Assembly: GCA_019828565.1 (NCBI GenBank)
Contig: JAHDYR010000015.1
Coordinates: 310,001 to 374,000 of the forward strand
Direction of reading: 5' to 3'
Length of the DNA: 64,000 nucleotides
Source: Carpediemonas membranifera
Taxonomy: Eukaryota; Fornicata
The translations under genes and the position numbers were made by a program. Positions 19,092 through 29,720 of this stretch are shown piece after piece. Each line of letters starts with the position of its first letter. The stretch's first letter is position 1. The notes below the pieces were generated by a model. It was given only the letters and a program-made list of their open reading frames with translations, did not search any database and was not told the DNA's origin.

Positions 19092-21737
19092 ATGCTCAAG
19101 CAAGTTCCAGTAAGATTTGGCCAGCAAAAGAAACCAGATGACATCAGGAATATCTGTATCATTGCGCACGTTGACCATGGCAAGTCTACGCTCACAGACA
19201 GCCTTATCTCGGCCAACGGGCTGATGTCAGCCGGGATGGCCGGTGAGCTGCGTTACATGGACAACAGGCCCGACGAGCAGGACCGCGGGATAACGATGAA
19301 GTCCTCGGGCATCTCACTCTTCTACCACAAGCGGACGCCAGGGTCAGATGACGCCCAGACGTTCATGTTCAACGTAGTGGACTCCCCCGGCCACGTCGAC
19401 TTCTCCTCTGAGGTCTCTGCCGCGATCCGTGTGGCCGACGGCGCGCTCGTGGTGGTCGACGCGGTGGAGGGGCTATGTGTCCAGACCGAGGCCGTGCTGC
19501 GGCAGGCGGTGAACGAAAAGCTGGCGCTGACCCTCTTCATCAACAAGATCGACCGGCTGATCACGGAGCTCGACATGGGTCCCGACGAGATCCAGCTGCA
19601 GCTGAGGAAGGTCGTCCAGTCCGTGAACGCCTACCTCGTCCCCCTCATTCGGGCACACCCGGACGACACGGTCGAGGCCAACGACGTCTTCGACCCCGAG
19701 AAGGGCAACGTCCTGTTCGGGTCTGCCATCCACGGCTGGGCGTTCTCCATCCCGTCCATGGCCGAGATGTGGGCCAGACGCATGGGGTTCTCCGCGGCGG
19801 TGCTGCAGAAGGTGTTGTGGGGCGATTACTCGTTCAATAAGCAGAAGAAGGTCGTCAAGAAACCAGGGGCCAAGACGCTGTTCGAGGCTCTTGTCCTCGG
19901 GCCAATCTTTGAGATTTATGACTCAATCAAGAGCGGGGATACGGATCAGATCATCAAGATCACAACTCGGCTCGGAGTCAAAGTCGGATCGAAAGAATTC
20001 GGGTCTGCCGGCCTGACTAAGCGGGTGATGAGCCGATTCCTCCCGCTGGCCATGACGGTCTTCCCGACCCTATTGGAGACCGTGCCCGCGGCGAACCAGC
20101 TGAGCCCCGACCGCATCGAGCACCTCTTAGGCTCTGAGAACGTCGGGCCGGACGACACTGGGCTCGGGTACCACTTCGCCCGGTGTGACCCCGAGGACCC
20201 GACCGTGGTGGCGTATGCGGCCAAGCTCTTCGTCCACGGCCGGGACATCGACCTGGGGGAGTCTGTGCTTGACCGGATCCGGAAATTCGAGCTCCGGGAG
20301 TCCGCGGACTACGCCGGTGACAAGGCCTCGGCCGACTCCAGCGAGCGGCACATGGCCTTCGTCCGCGTGTTCAGCGGCACTCTCCGTGTCGGACAGACCC
20401 TGTTCTCCACGGGCCACCACCTGCCCGAGCCCACGGAGGTCAGGGTCGGCGGGCTCTTCGCCATGATGGGCAAGGACGTCGTCCCTGTCCAGGCGGTCCC
20501 GGCAGGCCTCGTGTGCGGCGTCACGGGCATCTCCCACGCGGTGTTCAAGGCGGCAACCCTCGCCTCGAGCCCGGTCGCCCCCCTCACCCCGCCCCCGGTC
20601 ATGTCCTTCCCAGTAATCAGGGTCGCCATCGAGCCTGCTCAGGCCGGGGACGCCGCGGAGGTCAAGGACGTCCTGGAGAAGCTCCAGAGGGCCGACCCCA
20701 CCGTGCAGGTTAAGTTCGAGCCATCCGGGGAGATGGTCATTGTAGCGAGCGGGGAGGTGCACCTCGGACAGTGTCTCGACGACGTCCGCAGGGCTATGGG
20801 CATGAAGGCCGTGCTGGCATCTGATCCTATTGTGCAGTTTAGGGAGAGTCTGGCGGCCGAGGCGACGTACCAGGAGGCCGTCCTGGAGCACGAGTCGGTG
20901 TCCTTCAGGATACAGCTGGGGCCTCTCGACAGCACCGCCATCCAGACCCTCGAGAAGTTCAAGGCGAGGCGCGACGCCCTCGACGCGCCCTCCGTCTTCC
21001 ACGCAGGCACGGGCACGACCAACCCTCTGCCCGATTACCAGGGCAAGCCCGTCATCGCCGTCGGGCCCCAGGGCTGCGGCACGTGCGTGCTGACGAGCGA
21101 CGTCCCCGCCCCCGCGGGACTGGTGAAGGGCTTCCTGGCGGCGACGTACCAGGGCCCCGTGTGCCAGGAGAGCATGCACGGCGTCCACGTCCACCTGGCC
21201 TCCTTCTCCTGCGACGACGAGGAGGCCATGACGGGCGCTCTCGTCGGGGCGTTCGGCCAGGCCATCCGCCGCGCCTTCATGGACCACCGCGACCAGGGGA
21301 CGATCCGACTCATGGAGCCCATCTACGAGTGCGGCGTCGTCACCTCCCAGACCCATCTCGGCGGTGTCCACACCGTGCTGGCCAAGCGGCGGGCTGTGGT
21401 GGAGTTCGAGGACATGCTCCCCGGCACGATGGACTTCACCGTCCGGGCGGCCCTGCCCGTGGCCGAGTCCTTCGGGTTCACGACAGAGCTCCGCACCAGG
21501 ACGTCTGGGGCTGCGATGCCACAGCTGATGTACCGCGGCTACAAGGTGCTGGACGAGGACCCCTACAAGAAGGCCACCGAGGACGAGCTCGAGGAGTGGG
21601 GCGAGGAGGGCTTCGAGGGCCTCGTCAACACCGCAAGGAGGTACGTCAACAGCACCAGACGTAGGAAGGGGTTGTTCGTTGAGGAGGTGCTCGTCGAGGA
21701 CGCCACCAAGCAGCGCACCATAGCCAGGAAGAAGTAA
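19092..21737 (+). CDS. EFL1 (elongation factor-like GTPase 1, 60S maturation)
   Basis: An 881-residue EF-2 paralogue. G motifs: AHVDHGKS (25-32), an RGITMKSS switch I, DSPGHVDFSSE and NKIDR. Features separating EFL1 from EF-2 include RYMDNRPDEQDRGITMKSSGISL, and a C terminus reading NSTRRRKGLFVEEVLVEDATKQRT in place of the EF-2 domain-V end. EF-2's diphthamide loop is also not apparent. EFL1 works with SBDS to release eIF6 from cytoplasmic pre-60S subunits. The stop codon is embedded in AGTAAAC (21733-21739), a Giardia-like poly(A) signal. The large antisense frame over the gene is a shadow. Confidence 0.93.
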   Translation: MLKQVPVRFGQQKKPDDIRNICIIAHVDHGKSTLTDSLISANGLMSAGMAGELRYMDNRPDEQDRGITMKSSGISLFYHKRTPGSDDAQTFMFNVVDSPGHVDFSSEVSAAIRVADGALVVVDAVEGLCVQTEAVLRQAVNEKLALTLFINKIDRLITELDMGPDEIQLQLRKVVQSVNAYLVPLIRAHPDDTVEANDVFDPEKGNVLFGSAIHGWAFSIPSMAEMWARRMGFSAAVLQKVLWGDYSFNKQKKVVKKPGAKTLFEALVLGPIFEIYDSIKSGDTDQIIKITTRLGVKVGSKEFGSAGLTKRVMSRFLPLAMTVFPTLLETVPAANQLSPDRIEHLLGSENVGPDDTGLGYHFARCDPEDPTVVAYAAKLFVHGRDIDLGESVLDRIRKFELRESADYAGDKASADSSERHMAFVRVFSGTLRVGQTLFSTGHHLPEPTEVRVGGLFAMMGKDVVPVQAVPAGLVCGVTGISHAVFKAATLASSPVAPLTPPPVMSFPVIRVAIEPAQAGDAAEVKDVLEKLQRADPTVQVKFEPSGEMVIVASGEVHLGQCLDDVRRAMGMKAVLASDPIVQFRESLAAEATYQEAVLEHESVSFRIQLGPLDSTAIQTLEKFKARRDALDAPSVFHAGTGTTNPLPDYQGKPVIAVGPQGCGTCVLTSDVPAPAGLVKGFLAATYQGPVCQESMHGVHVHLASFSCDDEEAMTGALVGAFGQAIRRAFMDHRDQGTIRLMEPIYECGVVTSQTHLGGVHTVLAKRRAVVEFEDMLPGTMDFTVRAALPVAESFGFTTELRTRTSGAAMPQLMYRGYKVLDEDPYKKATEDELEEWGEEGFEGLVNTARRYVNSTRRRKGLFVEEVLVEDATKQRTIARKK

Positions 21738-21739
21738 AC
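21733..21739 (+). promoter_or_regulatory. Poly(A) signal AGTAAAC overlapping the EFL1 stop
   Basis: TAA stop at 21735-21737 forms part of the heptamer; matches Giardia AGTRAAY. Confidence 0.6.
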
Positions 21740-22316
21740 AGCCGGATTGTGGTGTTTGATTGGTCCATTCATGAGTTTGGCTTGGGTAACATGGTCCAGA
21801 GAGTTGGGATACTGAGTTATATCTCTGTTTTTGTCCGATCTGGCAAAGTAGTTTTTCAGCAAAAATGCCAAAATTGATTTTGTGATTGGTTGAAACCAGA
21901 AGATCGGACAGGACCGCAAAAAATCGGTTTAGCTTGGGGGATCGTGCCACTACCGAGGTTGACTCGGAAAGAACCAATCAACAGAGTGAATCAATATTTA
22001 GCTCACCGTCTTCTGCAAGATATTTTTGGATACTGACGGACTGCTGACCACAGGATGATGCTAAGGTCGAGTAGCACGATTTTGGCCGAGTGGTACTTGC
22101 TGAATCCCGTTGTGAAGTCCGCAATCACGCAGACAAATATGACATCATCAGCGGTTGTGATGCTGGTGATGAACGAGAATTTTGAGGACTGCTGGTCTTC
22201 TTACTACGGTGTATGCTTTGGTAATCCAGGCAAAAGAAGCCGTGATGAGCCTCAATACGTGCGCCATAAATTCGTTCATGTAATTTTTGCGAGAATTTCC
22301 CGAGAACAACAAAGGG
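21738..22316. other. Intergenic, nothing recognised
   Basis: 579 bp, AT-richer than the genes, presumably the DYRK promoter. Small open frames at 22055-22354 have no conserved features. Confidence 0.4.
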
Positions 22317-23462
22317 ATGCAGGCCGCACATCCGTGCCAACGGCCGCTTTATAAGTTGTCGGTGGACCTCCTAAGAACATACAAGAAGGTTAACTCTGTG
22401 TATTATGCGCGAAAGAAGCGTAATGGCGACGATGACGAGAATTACGACCTTATTGTCCACGCAGGCGATATTTTTGACAATAGGTACCGAGTAACAGGCT
22501 TTATAGGGAAAGGATCGTTTGGTTTAGTCGTGAAATGCTTCGACATGGTTGCAGAAGAACACGTTGCGGTGAAGGTTATCAAGAACCGTCGGCCCTTCCG
22601 CCATCAGGGCTCCATCGAGATCAAGCTCCTCTCCTTCCTGAATAAGCGTGACCCCGACGACCAGTTCTGCATTCTCCGACTGAAGCGTTCGTTTGAGTGG
22701 AAGAACCACATCTGCATCGTCCAAGAGCTCCTGTCGTACAACCTCTACGACCTCCTCAGACACACCCAGTTCCGCGGCGTATCCCTCAACCTCGTCAAGA
22801 AGTTTGGCCACCAGATCCTATGCTCGTTGCTATTCCTCGCGATGCCCGAGATCGACATTGTCCACTGCGACCTCAAGCCCGAGAACATCCTGCTCCGCAA
22901 CCACCGCAGGTCTACAGTCAAGCTTATCGACTTCGGCTCCTCGTGTCGCCGTACAGAGCGAGTTTTTTCATACATTCAGAGCCGCTTCTACCGGTCCCCC
23001 GAGGTCCTCGTGAACCATTCCAACATCACTCAGGCCGTCGATATGTGGAGCCTCGCGTGCATCCTGGTCGAGCTCCACACGGGAAAGCCGCTGTTCCCCG
23101 GCAAGAACGAGTTTGACCAAGTCCGGAAGATCGTTGAGGTCCTCGGCCTGCCCCCAGCTTCAATGCTTCAGGCCGCCCCGCAGGCCAAGGTCTCCAAGTT
23201 CTTCAACGCGCTCCCGGATGGCACGTTCCAGCTGAAGGGCTCGCAAGCCCAGAAGTTCCCCCTGCCCGCCAAGACGGTCAGGGTGCTGCTTGAGTCCCAC
23301 GAGCCAAATAGCGCGTTCATGTCCCCCAACCACAAGGAGGAGTGTGCGATGCTGGTGGACCTTGTGGGCCGCATGCTAGAGTATGATCCGAAGTACCGGA
23401 TAACGCCGAGTGAGGCCCTGGACCACGACTTCTTCAAGTCCCTTGCAAAGGAGAAGGAGTGA
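22317..23462 (+). CDS. DYRK1-class dual-specificity protein kinase
   Basis: A 381-residue kinase. A DYRK-homology box (GDDDENYDLIV) precedes the kinase domain. The domain has GKGSFG (Gly loop), VAVKVIKN (catalytic Lys), HCDLKPENILL (the DYRK-type HCD loop), DFGSSC and YIQSRFYRSPEV, and then SLACILVELHTGKPLFPG. The activation-loop pair reads F-S-Y where DYRK1 has Y-Q-Y; the second Tyr, which is autophosphorylated in DYRKs, is kept. ATG 22317 is the first in frame. It has no C-terminal PEST/His region, so it is close to a minimal DYRK. The stop lies in AGTGAAA. Confidence 0.95.
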   Translation: MQAAHPCQRPLYKLSVDLLRTYKKVNSVYYARKKRNGDDDENYDLIVHAGDIFDNRYRVTGFIGKGSFGLVVKCFDMVAEEHVAVKVIKNRRPFRHQGSIEIKLLSFLNKRDPDDQFCILRLKRSFEWKNHICIVQELLSYNLYDLLRHTQFRGVSLNLVKKFGHQILCSLLFLAMPEIDIVHCDLKPENILLRNHRRSTVKLIDFGSSCRRTERVFSYIQSRFYRSPEVLVNHSNITQAVDMWSLACILVELHTGKPLFPGKNEFDQVRKIVEVLGLPPASMLQAAPQAKVSKFFNALPDGTFQLKGSQAQKFPLPAKTVRVLLESHEPNSAFMSPNHKEECAMLVDLVGRMLEYDPKYRITPSEALDHDFFKSLAKEKE

Positions 23463-23464
23463 AA
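23458..23464 (+). promoter_or_regulatory. Poly(A) signal AGTGAAA overlapping the DYRK stop
   Basis: The TGA stop (23460-23462) is the R=G form of AGTRAA. Confidence 0.5.
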
Positions 23465-23707
23465 GGGTTGGATTTGATTTGTATTTTTCGAAGTTAGTGC
23501 GGTTGGCGAAAGATAAACGATGAAGGACATTTGGGATTGCCGATCACGAACGAGCAAGGGTACCCGGCCTGGGAAGAAGCGCGCCTGCCCTCTGGGTTAT
23601 ATGCTGCTCCGGGCGTCCTTGGGGGCGATGACCTGGGTCGTAGTTTGACCATCCTTGACCCAGGATGACTCGCTCATTTGCCCACGAAGAAGAACGGCGT
23701 TAGTGGA

Positions 23708-24808
23708 ATGAGTTTCCTGTCTGGCGCGTCTGCTGCTAGCCAAGGGTATCAAAAGCTCCCCGAAGAACGGGATTTAGAAGCTGGGTATGTCTGGTGCTCC
23801 CCGATTCTCACACAGGACAGGGACTGCAGCGGATGACCCCGATGAGCGCTTCCTCCGCTTCCAGGAGGTTTGCAAGTCCCAACTCTTCGAGATGGTGTTT
23901 GTTTCCAGCTGATATGCCCGCTCTCACACAGCAAGTGCACAAGATCCGTCAAGGTGTTCTCGACCCGAATCGAGCACGGCCAGTCCAAGACAGACGTCGC
24001 GCACATGCAGCAGGAGGTTGACGCACTCGTGAAGAAGTGCAACGCGGCCCGGCTGAAGATGCGAGACGAGGTGCGGGAGATTGAGCGCTTCCTCAACCTC
24101 CGTCGGTACGACAGACCCGCCAACTGGGTCGGGACCGAGCAGGAGTGGAATGAGAAGCTGTATACATTCAGCACGGTACCGGACCGCATCGCCAACGAGG
24201 TGGAGAAGAAGCACAACGCCTTTAGGGATGCTCTCAACCAGTTCAACCAGGCCAAGCGTGTCGTTGCCGCCAACCACGCGGTGAGCGTCACCACTGCCAT
24301 GTCCCAGAAGAAGCGGACGCGCCGTGTGACACGTGTGGACGAGGAGACCGGCGAGGAGATCACGGAGGAGGTCGAGGTCGACTCGGACGACGGCGACTAC
24401 CAGACGATGATCACTGCCCGGGACAGGGAGCTGGCCCAGCGTCAGAAGCAGCTGGACCTTGTGGACTCATCGCTGGACACGCACACTGCGATTGTGCAGG
24501 AGCATGTTGACGGGATCAAGGAGATCGAGACCAGCATGGCCGAGATCATGGATATCATGACCGACATGGCCAGTGCGGTCAAGGAGCAGGGTGAGCTGGT
24601 CGACAACATCGCCAACACCGTGGACGAGGCTGACACCATTGTAGACCAGGCCCTGGAGCACCTCGTAGCCGCCCAGAAGCACAGCAAGAAGGCGCTGAGG
24701 AAGTACATGCTGGTGTTCTGCATCATCATGTGCACGATTATAATTCTCGCCGTGATTGCGGCTAAGGTGCTCATCACGTCCATCCTGAAGATTTACATGA
24801 AGAGCTAG
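23708..24808 (+). CDS. Syntaxin-family Qa-SNARE, three exons
   Basis: Exons 23708-23784, 23816-23896 and 23932-24808 join in frame to 344 residues. The N terminus is short and acidic. An Habc-like helical region follows (ERFLRFQEVCKSQLFEMV... onward). The SNARE motif near residues 255-315 carries the zero-layer Gln in VKEQGELVDNIANTVDEA, and a C-terminal transmembrane anchor (MLVFCIIMCTIIILAVIAAKVL) ends the protein. An unusual acidic/Arg-Lys linker (KKRTRRVTRVDEETGEEITEE) sits between Habc and SNARE. It would act in membrane fusion on the plasma membrane or endosomes. The second donor must be GTTTGT (23897); using GTGTTT two bases earlier breaks the frame. Confidence 0.9.
23785..23815 (+). 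other. 31-nt spliceosomal intron 1 (syntaxin)
   Basis: GTATGT donor, CTCACACAG acceptor. Confidence 0.88.
23897..23931 (+). other. 35-nt spliceosomal intron 2 (syntaxin)
   Basis: GTTTGT donor, CTCACACAG acceptor, the same 9-nt acceptor as intron 1. Confidence 0.88.
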
Positions 24809-25022
24809 GGCGGGATAGGGTACCGGGTTATATAGGCTGTAGATTAATAAAAGGTTGATGTGGAATAATGCTGCCTCGGTCGAGCGGTTGGCGAAGTTCG
24901 AACAGTCAGTATTTTCGTCACTGAATTGGGCATAGTCTGAGTAATAGACGCAGTAGTCACCTGCAGACGACTCAAGGGAACCCCTGGCTCCTTCTGGGTC
25001 CACATTCTTGATTTCGCATGTT

Positions 25023-28000
25023 ATGGCAGAAGACTTCGTCGGTGAGCTGATGGACCTCGAAACCGGTCCTCAATTCGCGCACTGGCCGCTTAGTCAGTCA
25101 ACAGAGGTAGTTGATTGCTTCAAGATGAACTTCAAGGCCGAGATCACTGCCCTAGTTGAGGTTAAGCGCTCCTCCGTGGTTGTGTATGCATACGACGGCA
25201 ACGCGTCTCCTAGATACATCTACAGGCACGTTTTCAATGATGCTATCCTGTCTGCGGCGAAGTTTGTCCATGAGGATGCCGATCGTCTGCTCCTTGCCTT
25301 CGAGGGCCACGTCTTCTCGTCATACGAGTTCAATCCCCGCACATGGCGCCTCGAATGCAAGCATGTTGACCGCCTTGTGCCTCCTGAGGAGGAGGCGACC
25401 ACCCACAACCAGCGGGTTGGGCACCTTGTCGTCGACGAGCACAGCCGCGTCGCATGCATGCTCGTGGGCCTCACCCTCCGCTACATCGCTGTAATCCCCC
25501 TCGTTGCCGACCAGGCCGAGGCATATCTCATCACCCTGCCCAACTACGGCATCGTAGCCGGTCGGGACCTCGGCTTCCTTGCCCGCGGCGACCGGGCGGA
25601 TCCGCTCATCGGCATTCTCCACGAACCAACACCCACCACCCCTGGAAACCTCATCATCGCCTGCGACACGTGCTGCCTCACTGTGGCAGCCCTCAACGTC
25701 CCCCTCCAGCGCTGGGTCCACATGAAGTCGTTCGAGTCGCTCCCACATGACTCCTACCGAGTTGTGCCCGACCCGGCGCCGAGCCAGAGTACGGTCGTCA
25801 TCAGTCCGTCCGCCGTGGTGTATATTTCCCTCAATAGCCTGCAGGTAGACACGGTGGCCGTGAACCCCTTCTACTTCCCCCCGACGACGACGGACTCGTC
25901 CCGCAGACACGTGACCAAGCTCGACGGAGTCATGCTCGACAAGAACCGGCCGATCGACTGCATCAGGGACATCAACGTCCGGGTGATCATGCCCGTCCGG
26001 GAGTACGACAACCCACCTGAGGACCCCCGCATCGTCCTCTCCGACGTCAGAGCACTGTGGATCACACCCACAAGGCTGCTCCTCGTCACCGATAGGGATA
26101 AGGGCCTTCTCGTATCCCTCACGGGCGGGACCGTGTCCGCCAAGGCACTCGACCCGGACACCGCGATCATTGGTACTGACGCTTTCTATGCTCTCTCATC
26201 AAATGATGAGGATGAGTCGGTGCAGTTTATGGCATCCACGACATCTGGGAACAACCGTGTTGTGCGGGCTGTTCTGTCCGATGAGGACGTCCCAGAGTTC
26301 ACTGAGCGGTTCGTACTCGACCAGTCTGTCGAGCTGGACCAGCTCAGTGTGTCTGCAATCCCATACGTCGATGCCGTCGGCGCCATCAGAATCCCACAGA
26401 TCAACCACTCCGCTGTCACTGTCATGGCCACGCACGGCGGTATCCGTCGCGGCGTCGAGCATGCCCGCGGCCAGCCCGTCTCCCGCGCGGCCACCGTGTC
26501 GTCCGCCGTCGAGCTACCCCGGTCAGCGGGTTACTACCCCAAGGCCAGCGGCAAGCAGGTCGCCATGGCCCTCAGAGACGCCACGAACCTGTTCCATGCC
26601 GAGCTGCGGACGGCCAGCGCCAGTTCCGTGGGCAAGCGAAAGGCTGCGGACCGGAGGCCTGGCCAGACGGTCGAACTCGTCGTAGCGACGCACGATAACG
26701 TGTTCTTCGCGGACCCGAACCACCGTGAGGACTACCAGGCCACCACCGTGCTCCAGGTCCCCACTCTCTCCTTCAACGCCGTCTCAAAGCGCGGCGCTGA
26801 TTCTGACCTAAAACTGCGCCATAGTCGAGTGCGTGCCTCAGCCATCGCGCTGCTGGTGGACTCGACGGGCACTGCAGACCTGGGCTGGGTGATCCTCCGC
26901 GACGCCGTGCTGGTCCTCCATCCCAATGGCAGCAACGACCATCTGGGTCTAGCCGCGGGCGACGGGGCCAGGAGCCTGACACTGGGCGATCAGCCGCTCG
27001 CTAGCGGGACCACCATGGTATGTGCCACCCGTGTGAGCCGTGAGAGCGCGTTGGTCGTGCTCAAGGCGGTGTACCCGGACGGCCAAGGCGCAGAGATGGT
27101 GCTGGTCCGGCTTACCGCGGGCAAAACGCAGCTTGAGCCGCTGCTGAGGATCGACAGTCTCTCCCCCGACAGCACGATGCCCATCAGCATCAGCTCAACC
27201 CCGTCATCCGTCTACATCGCCTCGGGCACCACAGTGTTGATCACATCATACCCCCGCAAGGGCACCATGCCCGAGGCCATCGGCTGGCTCGACCTCACAG
27301 CCGCCCCGGCCACAGCCAAGCGGGAGGTCGGGTCCGGGGCTGTCGTCGCAGTACAGCACCTCACCAAGGAGCTCGCCCGAGAGGCCATCTGCGTCATCTC
27401 AGCCGTGTTTGACTCACAATCTGACACTATCGCAGTCGGGTACGGGTCTGGCGTTGTCTGGCTGTACTCTACGGTCTCTTTCACCGCCAACGACCGCACC
27501 ACTTTCCGTTTCATCCGCCAGTACGACCCGATGCCGTTCCCCCCCGCCATGGTCGTCGCCGACGTCGAGTCGACAGTCGCGGTGCCCCGCATTGAGAGGC
27601 TGCTGCAGTTCCGCAGGGGTGAGGGGGCCCGGGCAACCATCGCAGCGGCCGGATTTGTCATGACGCCCCACGCCCGCGCCGTTTTCAGCCATGCCCGTGT
27701 CGCCCGGCTCACACACGGTCGGGCCGACTTCCATACCATCCGGCCTAGAGACGGCGTGCTCGACGACTTCGAGGGCGAGAACTCACGTCGGGATCCGGGA
27801 GCGCAGAGAATGACGGCATGCGCCATGATGGCCGATAACATGATATTCGTCCATGACGGTGATTTATATAGCTGTAATGTATCTCATGTAGCACCAGACC
27901 GCATGATCAGCCTCGACCACGTGGTTGTTCGCGAGCTCCCCTTCAAGACTAGCAACAGCAACGTCGTGTCGGACCAAGGCGACGCCCTTGACCTCCAGCC

Positions 28001-29645
28001 CCCTGGGACAGCCGCCCATCTTCTCCGGCTGGTCTACCACTGGAAGTACAACGCCTTTATCGGGGTCGTGGCGACGGTGGCGGACATGAAGCCGGGTGAC
28101 ATGCCTGCTGAGAAGGTCAAGGAGGTCATCATCCAGACGGGTGGGGTCCTGCCTGAGCGGGACACCCACGACCCGCTGATCCGGGAGCCCTTCCACCGCA
28201 TCGTGTTGTTCGATAGTGCCATGCTTCCGATCGATGAATATGTGCTCAAACGGCTGAAGTTCGAGCACTGTACTGATCTCAAGCTGGTCAATGTCACGTC
28301 CGACTTCATGGACTTCTACGGCGATGACTTCGAGCCGGTGCTCCAAGCAAGGTGGGTTAAGAAAGAAGGCAAGCTCGTCAAGGAGGCCCGCAACATCCGC
28401 GGCACAGAGCAGGATGTGGCCAGGAGAGACCGGATCCGACAGCTGGTGTCGTCCCACGAGACACGGCTGCTCCCCATCGCCACGACCATGTACGGGGAAA
28501 ATGAGACTCATCAGATCAGAGGCCGTATCATCGTGTTCGACCTCGAGCAGGTTACTACTGAGCTGCTCGACCGGGCCAGCGCTATGAGGAAGCAGCTCGA
28601 GGACGGCGACGACGGTGTGGCGAGTGAGGGTAACGTCATCGACTTGAAGCAGTTTGAGCGGGTCAACGGTGTCGCCCTGGACATCGAGGGGGCTAACGAG
28701 ATCATCGACGACGAACCGGAGCAGGGCATCCTCAAGCGGAAGAGCGCCGTCCGGGACCTGAGACTCAGAGTCATAGCCATCCACGAGGAGAAGGCCCCAG
28801 TCGCCGCGGTCACCGGTACTGGTCGTGAGGGCAAGCTCATCACGGCCTCCGGCACGCAGACCCTCGGCTACGACCTCTTCTCGGCCAGAGAGCTGCTGAA
28901 GTGCTCGTTCTTGTTCTCTGGGGTTCATGGTCTGGCGATGGAGAACCTCAAGAACTTCATCCTCCTCGGCGACGCGAGACAGTCTCTCGCCCTCATCATC
29001 TTCATGGAGCGGGGGAACAGACTCACCGTCCTCGGAAAACACTCGTTCAAGGCAGAGGCATCGAGCGTGCAGTTTATGCCATCAACGGACATGTATCTCG
29101 TCAACACAGACCCGCACGGGAACGTCCTGATCAGCAAGTTCGACGTCGACGACCCTGCCAAGAGGATCCGCGAGGAGCTCGACGTTGTCGCTGAGACGCA
29201 CACGCCGTACCGCACGGCCCCCGGTACTGCTATACAGCGGGTCCGGCTGAGAAACCCATTTACTAACGGGTTTGGCGATGATACACAGTACTTTAACATC
29301 GTCGGTCATCTCGACGGTGCTGTGAGTGCAATCTTGCCGCTCCCGACGGATAGTGCAGATGTCCTCGCCAAGCTGTGCCTCCTCGTGGCGCATCTGATGA
29401 ACACCCAGTGCCTGTCGTCCGGTGTCAACTACCACGACGGCCACAGGGCCCTAAGAGACCAACCCCCGGCCGAGTTCGAGGCCGCCAAGGGGCCCACGCC
29501 CATACTGGTGGACGCGGCGTATCTCACGGCATTCAACCTCATGCCGCGGGCCGCCCAGCAGGCAGTGGCGGACAGGCTTGCCCTGAGTGTGGACGCCGTG
29601 CTCAACGAGATAGCTTTGTACATAAGCCGAGTGGGGGCGTTCTGA
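25023..29645 (+). CDS. CPSF160/Cft1, cleavage and polyadenylation factor large subunit
   Basis: A 1,540-residue protein of the CPSF_A/DDB1/SF3b3 propeller family. The N-terminal propeller (RLLLAFEGHVFSSYEFNPRTWRLE... and VDEHSRVACMLVGLTLRYIAVIPL) matches the CPSF160 block that states an Asp-x-x-x-R-x-A-x-M-L-V. The C-terminal CPSF_A region contains RGRIIVFDLEQV, then ENLKNFILLGDARQSLALIIF and SSGVNYHDGHRAL, corresponding to the VKNFILxADxxxSISLL and HxAGLNPRAFR blocks of CPSF160 rather than DDB1. It is the scaffold that, with WDR33 and CPSF30, recognises the poly(A) signal, which is unusual in this genome. ATG 25023 chosen; another ATG at 25018 is out of frame. AGTAAAG follows the stop by 13 nt. 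Confidence 0.88.
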   Translation: MAEDFVGELMDLETGPQFAHWPLSQSTEVVDCFKMNFKAEITALVEVKRSSVVVYAYDGNASPRYIYRHVFNDAILSAAKFVHEDADRLLLAFEGHVFSSYEFNPRTWRLECKHVDRLVPPEEEATTHNQRVGHLVVDEHSRVACMLVGLTLRYIAVIPLVADQAEAYLITLPNYGIVAGRDLGFLARGDRADPLIGILHEPTPTTPGNLIIACDTCCLTVAALNVPLQRWVHMKSFESLPHDSYRVVPDPAPSQSTVVISPSAVVYISLNSLQVDTVAVNPFYFPPTTTDSSRRHVTKLDGVMLDKNRPIDCIRDINVRVIMPVREYDNPPEDPRIVLSDVRALWITPTRLLLVTDRDKGLLVSLTGGTVSAKALDPDTAIIGTDAFYALSSNDEDESVQFMASTTSGNNRVVRAVLSDEDVPEFTERFVLDQSVELDQLSVSAIPYVDAVGAIRIPQINHSAVTVMATHGGIRRGVEHARGQPVSRAATVSSAVELPRSAGYYPKASGKQVAMALRDATNLFHAELRTASASSVGKRKAADRRPGQTVELVVATHDNVFFADPNHREDYQATTVLQVPTLSFNAVSKRGADSDLKLRHSRVRASAIALLVDSTGTADLGWVILRDAVLVLHPNGSNDHLGLAAGDGARSLTLGDQPLASGTTMVCATRVSRESALVVLKAVYPDGQGAEMVLVRLTAGKTQLEPLLRIDSLSPDSTMPISISSTPSSVYIASGTTVLITSYPRKGTMPEAIGWLDLTAAPATAKREVGSGAVVAVQHLTKELAREAICVISAVFDSQSDTIAVGYGSGVVWLYSTVSFTANDRTTFRFIRQYDPMPFPPAMVVADVESTVAVPRIERLLQFRRGEGARATIAAAGFVMTPHARAVFSHARVARLTHGRADFHTIRPRDGVLDDFEGENSRRDPGAQRMTACAMMADNMIFVHDGDLYSCNVSHVAPDRMISLDHVVVRELPFKTSNSNVVSDQGDALDLQPPGTAAHLLRLVYHWKYNAFIGVVATVADMKPGDMPAEKVKEVIIQTGGVLPERDTHDPLIREPFHRIVLFDSAMLPIDEYVLKRLKFEHCTDLKLVNVTSDFMDFYGDDFEPVLQARWVKKEGKLVKEARNIRGTEQDVARRDRIRQLVSSHETRLLPIATTMYGENETHQIRGRIIVFDLEQVTTELLDRASAMRKQLEDGDDGVASEGNVIDLKQFERVNGVALDIEGANEIIDDEPEQGILKRKSAVRDLRLRVIAIHEEKAPVAAVTGTGREGKLITASGTQTLGYDLFSARELLKCSFLFSGVHGLAMENLKNFILLGDARQSLALIIFMERGNRLTVLGKHSFKAEASSVQFMPSTDMYLVNTDPHGNVLISKFDVDDPAKRIREELDVVAETHTPYRTAPGTAIQRVRLRNPFTNGFGDDTQYFNIVGHLDGAVSAILPLPTDSADVLAKLCLLVAHLMNTQCLSSGVNYHDGHRALRDQPPAEFEAAKGPTPILVDAAYLTAFNLMPRAAQQAVADRLALSVDAVLNEIALYISRVGAF

Positions 29646-29658
29646 GGGGCGTGCCGGT

Positions 29659-29665
29659 AGTAAAG
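29659..29665 (+). promoter_or_regulatory. Poly(A) signal AGTAAAG after CPSF160
   Basis: 14 nt after the TGA stop; same heptamer as at other gene ends. Confidence 0.5.
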
Positions 29666-29720
29666 GAGATCGTTCATGGTGTTGTGGGGTTGAGATATAT
29701 GGCTAACGAGGCAAGAGGTC

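Noticed and set aside
20127-21977. 616-codon minus-strand frame over EFL1, and a 392-codon frame over CPSF160 (27864-29042)
   Set aside because: Antisense shadows caused by GC-biased codons; composition is not protein-like and the sense genes are certain.
24868-24905. tRNA D-arm-like GGTCGAGCGGTTGGCG followed by GTTCGAAC
   Set aside because: Too short for a tRNA, with no acceptor stem or anticodon arm.
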